This document shows positions 33,097-43,932 of a DNA stretch of 64,000 bases, one piece after another. The position numbers and the translations under genes are program-made. Numbering within the stretch: the first letter of the stretch is position 1; every line of letters starts with the position of its first letter. The stretch lies in NCBI GenBank assembly GCA_017462065.1, contig JAFTRV010000082.1, positions 1 through 64,000 on the forward strand, in the 5' to 3' direction. The notes beneath the pieces were generated by a model. The model saw only the letters and a program-made list of their open reading frames with translations, had not been told where the DNA came from and did no database searches. Origin of the DNA: Bacteroidaceae bacterium (lineage in GTDB: Bacteria; Bacteroidota; Bacteroidia; Bacteroidales; Bacteroidaceae).

Positions 33097-34200
33097 ATGG
33101 CTCTTAAAGCTGGTATCGTTGGATTGCCCAACGTAGGAAAATCAACTCTTTTCAATTGTCTGTCGAGCGCTAAGGCGCAAGCCGCCAACTTCCCGTTCTG
33201 TACTATTGACGCACAACTGGGACAGATAACTGTGCCCGACGAAAGGCTTAACAAGCTCGCCGAACTTGTTCACCCCGGAAGAATTGTCCCCGCCACATGC
33301 GACATCGTGGACATCGCCGGCCTTGTAAAGGGCGCGAGCAAAGGCGAAGGCCTCGGCAATCAGTTTCTCGGCAACATAAGAGAGACCGACGCCATAATAC
33401 ATGTCCTTCGCTGCTTCGACAATGACAATATCGTTCACGTGGACGGCTCGGTAAACCCTGTACGTGACAAGGAGATTATAGACATTGAACTGCAATTGAA
33501 AGACCTCGATACTGTCGAGAACCGCATAAAGCGTGTCGAGAAACAGGCCCGTGTAGGCGGCGACAAGCAGGCTAAGCTTGAGTATGACGTGCTTGTAAGG
33601 TTCAAGGAGGCTCTTGAGAGCGGAAAGTCGGCACGCACCGTCGTTTTTGAGACGGAGGACGAACAGCAGGCGGCAAAGAATCTTTTCCTTCTCACATCAA
33701 AGCCAGTGCTGTACGTATGCAACGTCGATGATACTTCGGCAGCTAACGGCAACAAGTATGTAGAGGCCGTAAGAGAGGCTATCAAGGACGAGAACGCCGA
33801 GCTGCTTATCATTTCGGCACAGACAGAAGCCGACATCGCAGAGCTCGAGAGCTATGAGGAGAAGCAGATGTTCCTCGAGGATATGGGACTCACGGAGTCG
33901 GGATGCGACAGGCTCATCAAGGCTATCTACAGCCTGCTTAACCTGCAGACATTCATCACAGCCGGCGAAATGGAGGTCAAGGCTTGGACATTCCGCAAGG
34001 GGTGGAAGGCTCCTCAGTGCGCAGGCGTGATACATACCGATTTTGAGAAAGGATTTATCCGTGCCGAGGTAATCAAGTATGACGATTACATAGCCTTAGG
34101 CTCAGAGGCGGCCGTGAAAGAGGCCGGAAAAATGGGTGTGGAAGGCAAGGAATATGTTGTTCAGGACGGTGATATAATGCACTTCCGCTTTAACGTATAA
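33097..34200 (+). CDS. ychF: Redox-regulated ATPase YchF (OLA1 family)
   Basis: The 367-residue protein shows the Obg-like P-loop GLPNVGKSTLF (about 8-18), DIAGLVKGASKGEGLGNQFL as switch II and a C-terminal TGS domain ending DGDIMHFRFNV. In the specificity motif position it has NVDD, a departure from the GTPase NKxD, consistent with the ATP preference of YchF. The protein binds ribosomes and affects oxidative stress tolerance in other bacteria. lgt follows after 4 nt. Confidence 0.97.
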   Translation: MALKAGIVGLPNVGKSTLFNCLSSAKAQAANFPFCTIDAQLGQITVPDERLNKLAELVHPGRIVPATCDIVDIAGLVKGASKGEGLGNQFLGNIRETDAIIHVLRCFDNDNIVHVDGSVNPVRDKEIIDIELQLKDLDTVENRIKRVEKQARVGGDKQAKLEYDVLVRFKEALESGKSARTVVFETEDEQQAAKNLFLLTSKPVLYVCNVDDTSAANGNKYVEAVREAIKDENAELLIISAQTEADIAELESYEEKQMFLEDMGLTESGCDRLIKAIYSLLNLQTFITAGEMEVKAWTFRKGWKAPQCAGVIHTDFEKGFIRAEVIKYDDYIALGSEAAVKEAGKMGVEGKEYVVQDGDIMHFRFNV

Positions 34201-34204
34201 AAGT

Positions 34205-35032
34205 ATGAGCCTTATCAATTGCGCCATTGTGTGGGACCCTTCTATCAGCCCTTTCTCCATTTTTGGGTTTGAGGTGAGATACTATTCGCTCTGCTGGGTC
34301 ATCGCATTGCTTTCGGCATACTACATCGTGCAATGGACATACAAGAAGAGCGGCGTGGGCGAAGAGAAGTTCGAGCCGCTGTTCATGTACTGCTTCTTTG
34401 GAATACTTATTGGAGCAAGATTAGGACACTGTCTCTTCTACGAGCCTGAATACTATCTTGCGAACCCCATAGAGATGTTGCTGCCCATAAGGAACACTCC
34501 CGACGGCTGGGTGTTCCGAGGCTACGAGGGGCTTGCAAGCCACGGCGGAACCATCGGCGTTATAATAGCGCTCATACTGTACTCAAGAAAGACAAAGCTA
34601 ACGATGGTGTGGACACTCGACCACATTGCCGTAGCAGCGCCTCTGTTCGGAGCGATGATACGCATAGGAAACTTCATGAACAGCGAGATTATAGGCAATG
34701 TCACCGATGCTCCGTGGGGAATAATATTCGTTCAGGCAGGAGAGACGCTGCCGCGCCACCCCGCACAGCTGTACGAGGCAATAGCGTACCTCGTCATATT
34801 CCTTGCAGGGCTTTGGCTCTACCGCAAGTACAACGACCGCATGGGCAAAGGACTGTTCCTGGGATACTGCCTGTTCACTATATTCACATTCCGCTTCTTC
34901 GTCGAGTTCATAAAAGAGGAGCAGGTGGCTTTTGAAGAGGGCATGACGCTTATCATGGGACAATGGTTGAGCCTTCCTTTCATCATCATCGGACTATACT
35001 ACATGATTAAAGGCATAAGAAACAGGGGGTGA
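34205..35032 (+). CDS. lgt: Prolipoprotein diacylglyceryl transferase
   Basis: The 275-residue integral membrane protein has seven hydrophobic segments and the Lgt signatures: GARLGHCLFYEPEYYLANP, GWVFRGYEGLASHGGTIG and RIGNFMNSEIIG. It transfers diacylglycerol from phosphatidylglycerol to the lipobox cysteine of prolipoproteins, for example the lipoprotein at 25182-26039. It is co-transcribed with ychF. A small inverted repeat spans its stop codon and that of the convergent catalase gene. Confidence 0.96.
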   Translation: MSLINCAIVWDPSISPFSIFGFEVRYYSLCWVIALLSAYYIVQWTYKKSGVGEEKFEPLFMYCFFGILIGARLGHCLFYEPEYYLANPIEMLLPIRNTPDGWVFRGYEGLASHGGTIGVIIALILYSRKTKLTMVWTLDHIAVAAPLFGAMIRIGNFMNSEIIGNVTDAPWGIIFVQAGETLPRHPAQLYEAIAYLVIFLAGLWLYRKYNDRMGKGLFLGYCLFTIFTFRFFVEFIKEEQVAFEEGMTLIMGQWLSLPFIIIGLYYMIKGIRNRG

Positions 35033-35046
35033 CTTTTGGGTCACCC
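35027..35046. terminator. Inverted repeat spanning two convergent stop codons
   Basis: GGGTGAC (35027-35033) pairs with GTCACCC (35040-35046). The lgt and katA stop codons both lie within the arms. It may serve as a compact bidirectional terminator, although no T-run follows on the plus strand. Confidence 0.4.
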
Positions 35047-36555
35047 TCTCCTGATTGTTGCCGTAGCTTCAAGACGTTCGCTTTCGCTCATTGCGGCCAG
35101 ATGCTTCACCTTTTCGATATCGAGCTTCATCGCATCGGCAAGGCGGCTGCCGTAATCGGCGTCGGCAAGATAGCAGTGCGCCGCATGCCTGTATTTTATA
35201 TTCTTGGTAACGGGCATCATGTCACAAGCCGTATTCTCAATCAAAAGGTCACGTTTCTCTTTTGTCATAAGCCTGTATAGGTTTCCCGGCTGGTAGAAAC
35301 AGTCGTCGTCACGGTCCTCGTAGGGGCTATGACGCATAGAGGGGGCTTCTGACGGCGAGTGAAGATAATCGGAAGCCGATGTAACCCACTCGCCTATGCT
35401 GTTAGGAGAGTATCCTTTCGTCGCACCGTTGTTGCCATCGACACGCATCAGGCCGTCACGATGAAAAGAGTGTACGGGGCAGCGGGCCTTATTTACAGGT
35501 ATCTGGTCATGATTGACACCTAAGCGGTAACGCTGGGCGTCGCCGTAAGAGAAGAGCCTTCCTTGCAGAAGCTTGTCGGGCGAAAGCCCTATGCCGGGAA
35601 CAATGTGAGCAGGGTTGAAGGCCGCTTGCTCCACTTCGGCAAAATAGTTCTCAGGGTTACGGTTAAGTTCAAGGACACCCACCTCCAGAAGCGGAAAATC
35701 CTTGTGGCTCCACACTTTCGTTACATCGAAAGGATTCTCACGATACGAGAGCGCCTGCTTCTCGGTCATCAACTGAAAATAGAGTTTCCATCGAGGAAAA
35801 TCGCCACGTTCTATCGCTTCGAACAGGTCACGCCCGTGACTCTCACGGTCTTTCGCTATAATATCGGCAGCCATAGCGTTGGAAAGGTTCTTGATACCCT
35901 GTTCCGTACGGAAATGGAATTTCACCCATGTGCGTACTCCTGTGGAATTGACAAGGCTGTAGGTATGCGAGCCGAAACCGTGCATGTGACGGTAAGACGC
36001 CGGTATGCCTCGGTCGGACATAACAATGGTCACTTGATGAAGGGCCTCGGGAAGCATTGTCCAGAAATCCCAATTGCTCTGCGGCGACCTGAGGTTGGTC
36101 TGCGGGTCACGCTTTATCGCATGGTTGAGGTCGGGAAACTGCAACGGGTCACGCAGGAAAAATACAGGAGTGTTGTTGCCTACAAGGTCCCAGTTGCCCT
36201 CTTCGGTATAGAACTTGACAGCGAAGCCGCGTATATCACGCTCGGCATCGGCGGCTCCACGCTCGCCCGCCACTGTTGAGAAACGGACGAAGACGTCGGT
36301 CTTTTTGCTTATAGAAGAGAAGAGCGATGCCGACGTGTACTGCGTTACGTCGTGCGTAACGGTAAAAGTGCCGAAAGCGCCGCTGCCTTTTGCATGCATT
36401 CGGCGTTCAGGAATAACTTCACGGTCAAAGTGCGCTAACTTTTCGAGCAGCCAATTGTCTTCGACGAGTACAGGGCCTCGCTTGCCCGCTGTCAATGAGT
36501 TGGTATTGTCGGCAACAGGAGCGCCGACCTCATTGGTAAGGAATTTCTTTTTCAT
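35041..36555 (-). CDS. katA: Monofunctional heme catalase
   Basis: The 504-residue protein is a typical small-subunit catalase. The active-site region reads [20 protein letters not shown] (distal His), with [18 protein letters not shown] and [11 protein letters not shown] (distal Asn region). The proximal heme Tyr lies in [15 protein letters not shown]. It converts hydrogen peroxide to water and oxygen in the cytoplasm and would help aerotolerance of an anaerobe. It is monocistronic and convergent with lgt. No regulatory motif is evident upstream. Confidence 0.97.
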   Translation of the reverse strand: MKKKFLTNEVGAPVADNTNSLTAGKRGPVLVEDNWLLEKLAHFDREVIPERRMHAKGSGAFGTFTVTHDVTQYTSASLFSSISKKTDVFVRFSTVAGERGAADAERDIRGFAVKFYTEEGNWDLVGNNTPVFFLRDPLQFPDLNHAIKRDPQTNLRSPQSNWDFWTMLPEALHQVTIVMSDRGIPASYRHMHGFGSHTYSLVNSTGVRTWVKFHFRTEQGIKNLSNAMAADIIAKDRESHGRDLFEAIERGDFPRWKLYFQLMTEKQALSYRENPFDVTKVWSHKDFPLLEVGVLELNRNPENYFAEVEQAAFNPAHIVPGIGLSPDKLLQGRLFSYGDAQRYRLGVNHDQIPVNKARCPVHSFHRDGLMRVDGNNGATKGYSPNSIGEWVTSASDYLHSPSEAPSMRHSPYEDRDDDCFYQPGNLYRLMTKEKRDLLIENTACDMMPVTKNIKYRHAAHCYLADADYGSRLADAMKLDIEKVKHLAAMSESERLEATATIRRG

Positions 36556-36663
36556 AAAAAAGGTGTCTTGATTTTAATACTTAATCAAAACACCCTCTAT
36601 CGAATATTTGTTCGGCAGCTTAGAAGCTATAAAAATTTCAAGGACATAAATTTAAACAGCTTC

Positions 36664-39291
36664 TTATTTGCCCTTTACAATTCTCTTTATGTCATTGAGC
36701 TTGTTCAACGCTTCGAGAGGCGTAAGGTTATTCACGTCGATACCGAGAATTTCGTCACGCACCTGAGAAAGCACGGGGTCGTCGAGCTGGAAGAAGTTAA
36801 GCTGCATGCCTTCCCTGCTTTCGGCAATCTCTGTTGTAGGAGCACCCTTGAGCTCGCCTCTGTTGTTGCTTGCCTCAAGCTTTTGAAGTATCTGTTCCGA
36901 ACGCTTGACTATGCTTTTAGGCATACCGGCAAGCTTGGCTACATGAATACCGAACGAGTGCTCGCTGCCTCCGGGCATAAGCTTGCGAAGGAATATCACC
37001 TTGCCGTCGATTTCACGCACCGACACATTGTAGTTCTTGATGCGCGAGAAACTCTTCTCCATTTCGTTGAGTTCGTGATAATGAGTCGCAAAGAGAGTGC
37101 GTGCCCTGCCCTTCGCATATTCATGGATATACTCTACGATAGCCCATGCTATTGACATGCCGTCGTATGTCGATGTTCCTCGTCCGAGCTCGTCGAACAG
37201 CACGAGGCTGTTGGGAGAAATGTTGTTGAGTATATTTGCCGCTTCGGTCATCTCTACCATGAACGTAGACTCGCCGGCCGAGATATTGTCGCTCGCTCCC
37301 ACACGTGTGAATATCTTATCGACAAGGCCTATCCTTGCACTTTCGGCAGGCACGAAACAGCCTATCTGCGCAAGCAGGGTTATCAAGGCTGTCTGACGCA
37401 GCAACGCCGACTTACCGGCCATGTTAGGGCCCGTTACAATTATTATCTGTTGCTTTTCGCCGTCAAGATAGAGGTCGTTAGGAATATAATTCTCGCCTGC
37501 GGCCATTTGACGCTCTATGACGGGATGACGGCCCTGCTTTATATCGAGAATATCGCTTTCATCGATAACGGGACGTATGTATTTGTACGCTCTTGACACA
37601 TTTGCGAACGACAACAGCACATCGAGCCTTGCAAGATGGGTGGCATCGAGCTGTATCGACGGTATGTACGATGCGATGTCGGCAACGAGATTGTTGAATA
37701 TCTGCGACTCGAGAGATAGAATTTTCTCTTCGGCCCCGAGAATCTTCTCCTCGTATTCCTTTAGTTCCTGAGTTATGTATCTTTCGGCATTTACAAGCGT
37801 CTGTTTGCGTATCCACTCCTGCGGAACATTGTCCTTATACGTATTGCGTACCTCGATGTAATATCCAAACACGTTATTGAACGAAATCTTAAGGCTCGGA
37901 ATGCCTGTACGTTCGCTCTCCCTCTGCTGCAACTGCATCAGATAGTCCTTGCCGTTGTACGATATTTCACGAAGCTCGTCGAGGCGCTCATCTACTCCCT
38001 CGGCCACTACACCGCCCTTGTTCAGCATCAACGGCGGCTCAGGGACAATCTCTCTTGCTATGCGGTCACGTATCTCGGCACAGCAGTCGAGCTGCGCTCC
38101 TATCTGCTTAAGCACCTGGTTCGATGAACTTTCACAAGCTGTTTTTATAGGCTCCACCGCCTGCAGGGCAAGCTTCAGCTGCACAATTTCACGGGGCGAC
38201 ACTCTGCCTGCGGCAACCTTAGCTATTATTCTTTCAAGGTCACCGATAAGCTGCAGCTGCTCCTCGACTATTTCCCTGAATTCAGGCTCACGGAAATAGT
38301 ACTCGACAACGTCGAGACGCTCGTCGATAGGCTTTTTGTCCTTTAGAGGGAATACCATCCAGCGTTTCAGCAGACGGGCGCCCATTGCTGTCAGAGTGCG
38401 GTCTATGACCGACAGAAGCGAGGTACCGCCGTCGTGCATGCTGCCAAGCAGTTCAAGGCTGCGAATGGTGAATTTGTCGAGACGCACATAACGCTCCTCT
38501 TCGATGCGTGATATATTGCGGATATGCGATATTTGCGTGTGCAGCGTAACGCTAAGATAATGCAGAATAGCGCCGGCAGCCACCACTCCGCTGCGAAGGT
38601 GCGAGATGCCGAAACCTTTCAGGTTCTTTGTCTCGAAATGCTTTGTCAGCTTTTCATTGGCGAACTCGTCGGTGAATGCCCAGTCGTCGAGCTCGAACGT
38701 AAGGTATTTGCCGCCGAAGCAATCTTCGAAACGGCTCCTAAGCCCGCGTTCGAAAAGCACCTCCTTAGGACGGAAGTTAATAAGCAGTTTCTCGACATAA
38801 TCGAACGTACCCTCGGCTACAAGAAATTCTCCTGTAGAGATGTCAAGAAAAGAGACACCGCACATGGGCTTTCCGAAGTGAACGGCGGCAAGGAAGTTGT
38901 TTTCTTTATAATCGAGTACGTTGTCGTTTATTGACACGCCCGGAGTGACAAGCTCAGTGATGCCTCGCTTCACAAGCTTCTTTGTCATCTTGGGGTCTTC
39001 GAGCTGGTCGCAGATAGCTACACGCTTGCCTGCACGCACGAGCTTTGGGAGGTATGTGTCAAGGGCATGAAAAGGAAAGCCGGCCATTTCTATAGCCTTA
39101 GCGGCATCGCTCTTGCCGTTGGAACGCTTTGTAAGCGTAATTCCTAAAATTTCCGAAGCTACGATAGCGTCGGAACAGTAGGTTTCATAAAAGTCGCCGC
39201 AACGGAAAAGAAGGACTGCGTCGGGATGCTTGGCCTTCAAGTCGAGGAACTGACGCATCATGGGGGTTGCCGCTATATCTTTTTCTGCCAT
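36664..39291 (-). CDS. mutS: DNA mismatch repair protein MutS
   Basis: The start is set at ATG 39291 ([20 protein letters not shown]; 875 residues), because a -7 element TATCTTCG lies upstream of it at 39323-39330. The mismatch-binding motif FRCGDFYET near residue 28 keeps the inserted aromatic in a GDFYE context, and the ATPase has Walker [14 protein letters not shown] and [20 protein letters not shown]. The C-terminus is the long MutS1 form. It recognises mismatches and recruits MutL. It is divergent from leuS. Confidence 0.97.
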   Translation of the reverse strand: MAEKDIAATPMMRQFLDLKAKHPDAVLLFRCGDFYETYCSDAIVASEILGITLTKRSNGKSDAAKAIEMAGFPFHALDTYLPKLVRAGKRVAICDQLEDPKMTKKLVKRGITELVTPGVSINDNVLDYKENNFLAAVHFGKPMCGVSFLDISTGEFLVAEGTFDYVEKLLINFRPKEVLFERGLRSRFEDCFGGKYLTFELDDWAFTDEFANEKLTKHFETKNLKGFGISHLRSGVVAAGAILHYLSVTLHTQISHIRNISRIEEERYVRLDKFTIRSLELLGSMHDGGTSLLSVIDRTLTAMGARLLKRWMVFPLKDKKPIDERLDVVEYYFREPEFREIVEEQLQLIGDLERIIAKVAAGRVSPREIVQLKLALQAVEPIKTACESSSNQVLKQIGAQLDCCAEIRDRIAREIVPEPPLMLNKGGVVAEGVDERLDELREISYNGKDYLMQLQQRESERTGIPSLKISFNNVFGYYIEVRNTYKDNVPQEWIRKQTLVNAERYITQELKEYEEKILGAEEKILSLESQIFNNLVADIASYIPSIQLDATHLARLDVLLSFANVSRAYKYIRPVIDESDILDIKQGRHPVIERQMAAGENYIPNDLYLDGEKQQIIIVTGPNMAGKSALLRQTALITLLAQIGCFVPAESARIGLVDKIFTRVGASDNISAGESTFMVEMTEAANILNNISPNSLVLFDELGRGTSTYDGMSIAWAIVEYIHEYAKGRARTLFATHYHELNEMEKSFSRIKNYNVSVREIDGKVIFLRKLMPGGSEHSFGIHVAKLAGMPKSIVKRSEQILQKLEASNNRGELKGAPTTEIAESREGMQLNFFQLDDPVLSQVRDEILGIDVNNLTPLEALNKLNDIKRIVKGK

Positions 39292-39322
39292 ATTGTATGT
39301 TTTTCTAACCGGAACTATTATG

Positions 39323-39330
39323 CGAAGATA
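39323..39330 (-). promoter_or_regulatory. -7 element of mutS
   Basis: TATCTTCG on the minus strand, 31 nt upstream of ATG 39291. It argues against the longer TTG start at 39345. Confidence 0.5.
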
Positions 39331-39424
39331 GCTATTTTTATCCAAATGGTTTTACTCAAACAGCAAAAAAGAGATTTAGAAAACAAATTCACGGCATAAA
39401 AGGAAAAATCATACAAATTTTATA

Positions 39425-39432
39425 TACTTTTG
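39425..39432 (+). promoter_or_regulatory. -7 element of leuS
   Basis: TACTTTTG fits TAnnTTTG and lies about 60 nt upstream of the leuS start. No T-box or other leader structure is evident in the short leader. Confidence 0.6.
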
Positions 39433-39493
39433 CAAGTTATTACATCTACTACGTAGATAGTAATAGATAAACAGCAAACAAATTATTCAAGAT

Positions 39494-42325
39494 ATGGCAT
39501 ACAATTTTAATGAGATTGAACAAAAGTGGCAGAGAATATGGAAGGAAAACAAGACCTACCATGTAACTGAAGATGAAAGCAAAAAGAAATATTATGTCCT
39601 TAACATGTTCCCCTACCCTTCGGGAGCCGGACTTCATGTAGGACACCCGCTCGGATATATCGCTTCGGATATCTTCGCGCGCTTCAAACGCTTGCAGGGA
39701 TACAACGTGCTTAACCCTATGGGATACGATGCGTACGGACTGCCTGCCGAGCAATATGCGATACAGACAGGACAGCACCCTGCGATAACGACAGAACAGA
39801 ATATTAACCGTTACCGTGAGCAGCTCGACAAAATAGGCTTCTGCTTCGACTGGGACCGAGAGATAAGAACATGCGACGCCGACTACTACCATTGGACACA
39901 GTGGGCGTTCATAAAGATGTTCAACAGCTATTACGACAATGACGCAAAAAGCTGCAAGCCTATAGCGGAACTTATTGAGAAACTCGAAAAAGAGGGCACC
40001 TCTTCTCTTAATGCAGCATGCACAAGAGACATTGAGGTATCGGCCGAAGAGTGGAACAGCCTCAGCGAGGTGGCAAGGCAGGAGCTTCTGATGAACTGGA
40101 GAATTGCTTTCCTCAACGAGACTATGGTGAACTGGTGCCCGGCGCTGGGCACTGTTCTTGCCAACGACGAGGTTGTAGACGGCGTTTCGGAGCGCGGAGG
40201 ACACCCGGTCGTTCAAAAGAAGATGAAACAGTGGTGCCTCAGAGTGTCGGCGTATGCGCAGAGACTGCTCGACGGACTCGACAATATCGACTGGACCGAC
40301 TCTCTGAAAGAGACACAGCGTAACTGGATAGGCCGCAGCGAGGGAGCTGAGGTACAGTTCAGAATAAAGGACAGCGATATTGAGTTCACAATATTCACTA
40401 CACGCGCCGACACTATTTTCGGAGTCACTTTCATGGTACTCGCTCCCGAAAGCGAACTTGTGGCAAAGCTCACCACCGACGGACAGAGAGAGGAGGTAGA
40501 GGCATATCTTGACCGCACCAAGAAACGCACTGAAAGAGAGCGTATGATAGACCGCAACGTAACGGGAGTATTCACAGGCTCATATGCCATAAACCCGATA
40601 ACAGGAGAGGAAATTCCTGTATGGGTAAGCGACTATGTATTGTCAGGCTATGGTACAGGAGCAATTATGGCCGTTCCCGCACACGACAGCCGCGACTATG
40701 CGTTCGCTAAGCATTTCGGAATTGAGATACGCCCGCTGATCGAAGGTTGTGACGTGAGCGAGGAGAGCTTTGACGCAAAGGAGGGCATAATGACAAACTC
40801 GCCTGTCGCACGCTTTGCCGACTGCAAGCTCAACCTTAACGGGCTTACCGTAAAAGAGGCTATCGCAAATACAAAGGCATACATTGCCGAAAATAAATTA
40901 GGCCGTGTAAAGGTGAACTTCAGACTGCGTGACGCAATTTTCAGCCGTCAGCGCTACTGGGGCGAGCCGTTCCCGATATACTACAAAGAGGGTGTTCCCT
41001 ACCCTATTCCCGAAGAGTGCCTGCCGCTTCAGCTGCCCGACGTGGAGAAATTCCTGCCGACAGAGAGCGGAGAGCCTCCATTGGGACACGCAAAGATGTG
41101 GGCTTGGGACGAAAAGAACAGTTGCGTAGTAAGCAAAGAGCTTATAGACAACAACACTGTATTCCCACTCGAACTGAATACTATGCCCGGATTTGCAGGC
41201 TCAAGCGCATACTACCTGCGTTACATGGACCCAAAGAATAACAAAGCCCTTGTTTCAACCGAGGCCGACAGCTACTGGCAGAATGTAGATTTGTATGTCG
41301 GAGGTACAGAGCATGCCACAGGACACCTCATATATTCAAGATTTTGGAACATGTTCCTTTTCGACTGCGGAGTAAGCGTTAAGGAAGAGCCGTTCCAGAA
41401 GCTTGTAAACCAGGGTATGATACAGGGACGAAGCAATTTCGTATACCGTATAAAGGATACCAACACATTCGTATCGCTCAATCTCTCTAAGGAGTACGAC
41501 GTGACACCGTTGCATGTCGATGTGAACATTGTCTCGAATGACATGCTCGATGTCGAGGCGTTCAAGGCCTGGAGACCGGAATATGCCAATGCGGAATTCA
41601 TTCTCGAAGACGGCAAGTACATTTGCGGCTGGGCTGTGGAAAAGATGAGCAAGTCGATGTTCAATGTGGTAAACCCCGACATTATAGTAGAAAGATACGG
41701 TGCAGACACATTGCGTCTGTACGAAATGTTCCTCGGCCCTGTAGAGCAGTCAAAGCCGTGGGATACCAACGGCATCGACGGTTGCCATAGATTCTTGCGT
41801 AAGCTGTGGGGAATGTTCTTTGACAAGAACGACAACTTCATTGTTGTCGATGAAGCTCCTTCGAAAGAGGAACTCAAGGCTCTTCACAAGCTGATAAAGA
41901 AGACAACCGAGGATATTCCGGCATTCTCGTACAACACAACCGTGAGCGCATTCATGATATGCATAAATGAACTGACAGCGCTGAAATGCAACAAGAAGGC
42001 AATTCTGGAACAGATTGTAGTGACTTTGTCACCTTTCGCACCTCATATATGCGAGGAGCTGTGGCAGCTGCTCGGCCATGAAACTACTATTTGCGACGCA
42101 GAGTGGCCTCAGTTCAACGAAGATTACCTGAAAGAGGATACTATAAAGTATACGATATCATTCAACGGCAAAGCGAGATTTACGCTCGAGTTCGCAGCGG
42201 ACGCCGCTAACAGCGAAATAGAGGCAGCGGTGCTTGCCGACGAAAACAGCCAAAAATATATCGACGGCAAACCTATCAAGAAAGTAATCATTGTACCGAA
42301 GAAGATTGTTAATGTTGTAATTTGA
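39494..42325 (+). CDS. leuS: Leucyl-tRNA synthetase
   Basis: The 943-residue class I synthetase has the HIGH-type motif [10 protein letters not shown] (about residue 50) and KMSKS in [10 protein letters not shown]. The CP1 editing domain includes [21 protein letters not shown]-terminal anticodon-binding domain ends [10 protein letters not shown]. It is slightly longer than the E. coli enzyme (860), with insertions near residues 155-190, common in Bacteroidetes. It charges tRNA-Leu. yitT, rdgB and porZ follow and are probably co-transcribed. Confidence 0.98.
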   Translation: MAYNFNEIEQKWQRIWKENKTYHVTEDESKKKYYVLNMFPYPSGAGLHVGHPLGYIASDIFARFKRLQGYNVLNPMGYDAYGLPAEQYAIQTGQHPAITTEQNINRYREQLDKIGFCFDWDREIRTCDADYYHWTQWAFIKMFNSYYDNDAKSCKPIAELIEKLEKEGTSSLNAACTRDIEVSAEEWNSLSEVARQELLMNWRIAFLNETMVNWCPALGTVLANDEVVDGVSERGGHPVVQKKMKQWCLRVSAYAQRLLDGLDNIDWTDSLKETQRNWIGRSEGAEVQFRIKDSDIEFTIFTTRADTIFGVTFMVLAPESELVAKLTTDGQREEVEAYLDRTKKRTERERMIDRNVTGVFTGSYAINPITGEEIPVWVSDYVLSGYGTGAIMAVPAHDSRDYAFAKHFGIEIRPLIEGCDVSEESFDAKEGIMTNSPVARFADCKLNLNGLTVKEAIANTKAYIAENKLGRVKVNFRLRDAIFSRQRYWGEPFPIYYKEGVPYPIPEECLPLQLPDVEKFLPTESGEPPLGHAKMWAWDEKNSCVVSKELIDNNTVFPLELNTMPGFAGSSAYYLRYMDPKNNKALVSTEADSYWQNVDLYVGGTEHATGHLIYSRFWNMFLFDCGVSVKEEPFQKLVNQGMIQGRSNFVYRIKDTNTFVSLNLSKEYDVTPLHVDVNIVSNDMLDVEAFKAWRPEYANAEFILEDGKYICGWAVEKMSKSMFNVVNPDIIVERYGADTLRLYEMFLGPVEQSKPWDTNGIDGCHRFLRKLWGMFFDKNDNFIVVDEAPSKEELKALHKLIKKTTEDIPAFSYNTTVSAFMICINELTALKCNKKAILEQIVVTLSPFAPHICEELWQLLGHETTICDAEWPQFNEDYLKEDTIKYTISFNGKARFTLEFAADAANSEIEAAVLADENSQKYIDGKPIKKVIIVPKKIVNVVI

Positions 42326-42367
42326 TTATAATAAGCAATAATATTGTTCATTTAAAATAACAGGGTT

Positions 42368-43354
42368 ATGGCAAAGAAATTCATTCCAAGACCTACATTA
42401 ATGGGGGAAGTCAAGAATTACTTGATGATTACGCTGGGACTTACGATTTATGCCATTACATGGAAGTTCTTCATGGCTCCATACCAGTTCGTGACAGGTG
42501 GCATTACCGGTGTCGGCGGTATCGTGGAATACTCTACCGGCATACAGATGCAGTACACTTATTTTGCGATAAACATCGTACTATTGATTATCGCAATACA
42601 ACAATTAGGCCTTAAGTTCTGCATCAAGACAATTTACGCCATTCTGGTAATGACCTTAATGCTCGAGTTCTTTGGATGGGTATTCCAGACATGCCCGACA
42701 GCTTACGACATTCTTGGCCCTGACAAACAGCTCGAGGCATGCATCGTGGGCTCAATATTCATTGGAATGGGTATAGCCTTCTGCTTCTTGAGCAACGGAA
42801 GCACGGGAGGAGTGGATATAATAGCTGCAATTGTAAACAAATATAAGGATATAAGCTTCGGTCGCGCAATGCTGTATGTCGATGCATGCATCATTATAAG
42901 CAGTTTCTTCATTATACCCACCCCGAGCATTTCGGTAAGCCTGCAGAAGGTTTTCTATGGCTTCATAAACCTTGTTATTGTAAATGTATCGCTCGACTAC
43001 ATGGTGAACAGCAACCGTCAGGCTGTCCAGTTCTTCATATTCTCGGCAAAATATGACGAAATTGCGTATTACATAACACGTTACCTTAAGCGTGGCGTCA
43101 CATTGCTCGATTCTGTAGGATACTATTCGGGAAAAGAGGGAAAAGTAGTTACGACTATCGCTCGTGCCACGCAATCGAACCAGCTGCTGAGCGCTATCAA
43201 GCAGATTGACCCCAACGCCCTCATTTCACAATCCAAGGTAATGGCTGTGTACGGCAACGGATTCGACAAGATAAAGGCTAATGCAAAGAAGGTGAAAATT
43301 GAAGATGAGAAAATTGCCGAAAATATAAACGATAACAAAACCGAAAAAAAATGA
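42368..43354 (+). CDS. YitT family membrane protein
   Basis: The 328-residue protein has five or six N-terminal transmembrane segments ([18 protein letters not shown] and [18 protein letters not shown] are family hallmarks; DUF161) and a cytoplasmic DUF2179 domain (about 225-300; [20 protein letters not shown], then [20 protein letters not shown]). The function is unknown; some relatives are linked to transport. Its end overlaps the start of rdgB by 4 nt (ATGA), indicating translational coupling. Confidence 0.92.
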   Translation: MAKKFIPRPTLMGEVKNYLMITLGLTIYAITWKFFMAPYQFVTGGITGVGGIVEYSTGIQMQYTYFAINIVLLIIAIQQLGLKFCIKTIYAILVMTLMLEFFGWVFQTCPTAYDILGPDKQLEACIVGSIFIGMGIAFCFLSNGSTGGVDIIAAIVNKYKDISFGRAMLYVDACIIISSFFIIPTPSISVSLQKVFYGFINLVIVNVSLDYMVNSNRQAVQFFIFSAKYDEIAYYITRYLKRGVTLLDSVGYYSGKEGKVVTTIARATQSNQLLSAIKQIDPNALISQSKVMAVYGNGFDKIKANAKKVKIEDEKIAENINDNKTEKK

Positions 43355-43932
43355 AGTTAGTTTTCGCAACGAACAACAGGCATAAGCTCGATGAAGTAAG
43401 GGATATATTAGGAGACAAGGTGGAAATTTTGTCTCTTAAGGATATTGAATGCTTTGATGACATTCCCGAAACCGCCGATACATTAGAGGGTAACGCTCTT
43501 ATTAAGGCACGTTATATATATGATAAATTCGGAGTGGACTGCTTCGCCGATGACACAGGACTTGAGGTTGAGTCATTGGGCGGTGAGCCTGGAGTATATT
43601 CGGCACGTTATGCAGGAGAGGAATGCGATTCGGAAGCCAACATGCAGAAGCTGTTGCAAAATTTAACAGGAAAAAATAACAGGAACGCACAATTTCGCAC
43701 AGTTATTGCGTTAATTATTAATGGAGAGGAGAAGATATTCAACGGTATTGTAAAAGGAAGAATAAGCGAAACTAAGTTAGGTAATTCAGGATTTGGCTAT
43801 GACCCTATTTTTATACCCGAAGGCTTCTCCGAAAGTTTTGCGCAGATGACAGGAAGCATGAAGAACAGCATCAGCCACCGTTACCGCGCGACAGAAGAAC
43901 TTAATAATTACTTAAACGGAAAATATGATTAA
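43351..43932 (+). CDS. rdgB: RdgB/HAM1 non-canonical purine NTP pyrophosphatase
   Basis: The 193-residue protein has the HAM1 signature: [20 protein letters not shown] at the N-terminus, [20 protein letters not shown] (about 67-86), [12 protein letters not shown] and [11 protein letters not shown]. It hydrolyses dITP, ITP and XTP to monophosphates and keeps damaged purines out of DNA. It overlaps yitT by 4 nt and porZ by 8 nt. Confidence 0.97.
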   Translation: MKLVFATNNRHKLDEVRDILGDKVEILSLKDIECFDDIPETADTLEGNALIKARYIYDKFGVDCFADDTGLEVESLGGEPGVYSARYAGEECDSEANMQKLLQNLTGKNNRNAQFRTVIALIINGEEKIFNGIVKGRISETKLGNSGFGYDPIFIPEGFSESFAQMTGSMKNSISHRYRATEELNNYLNGKYD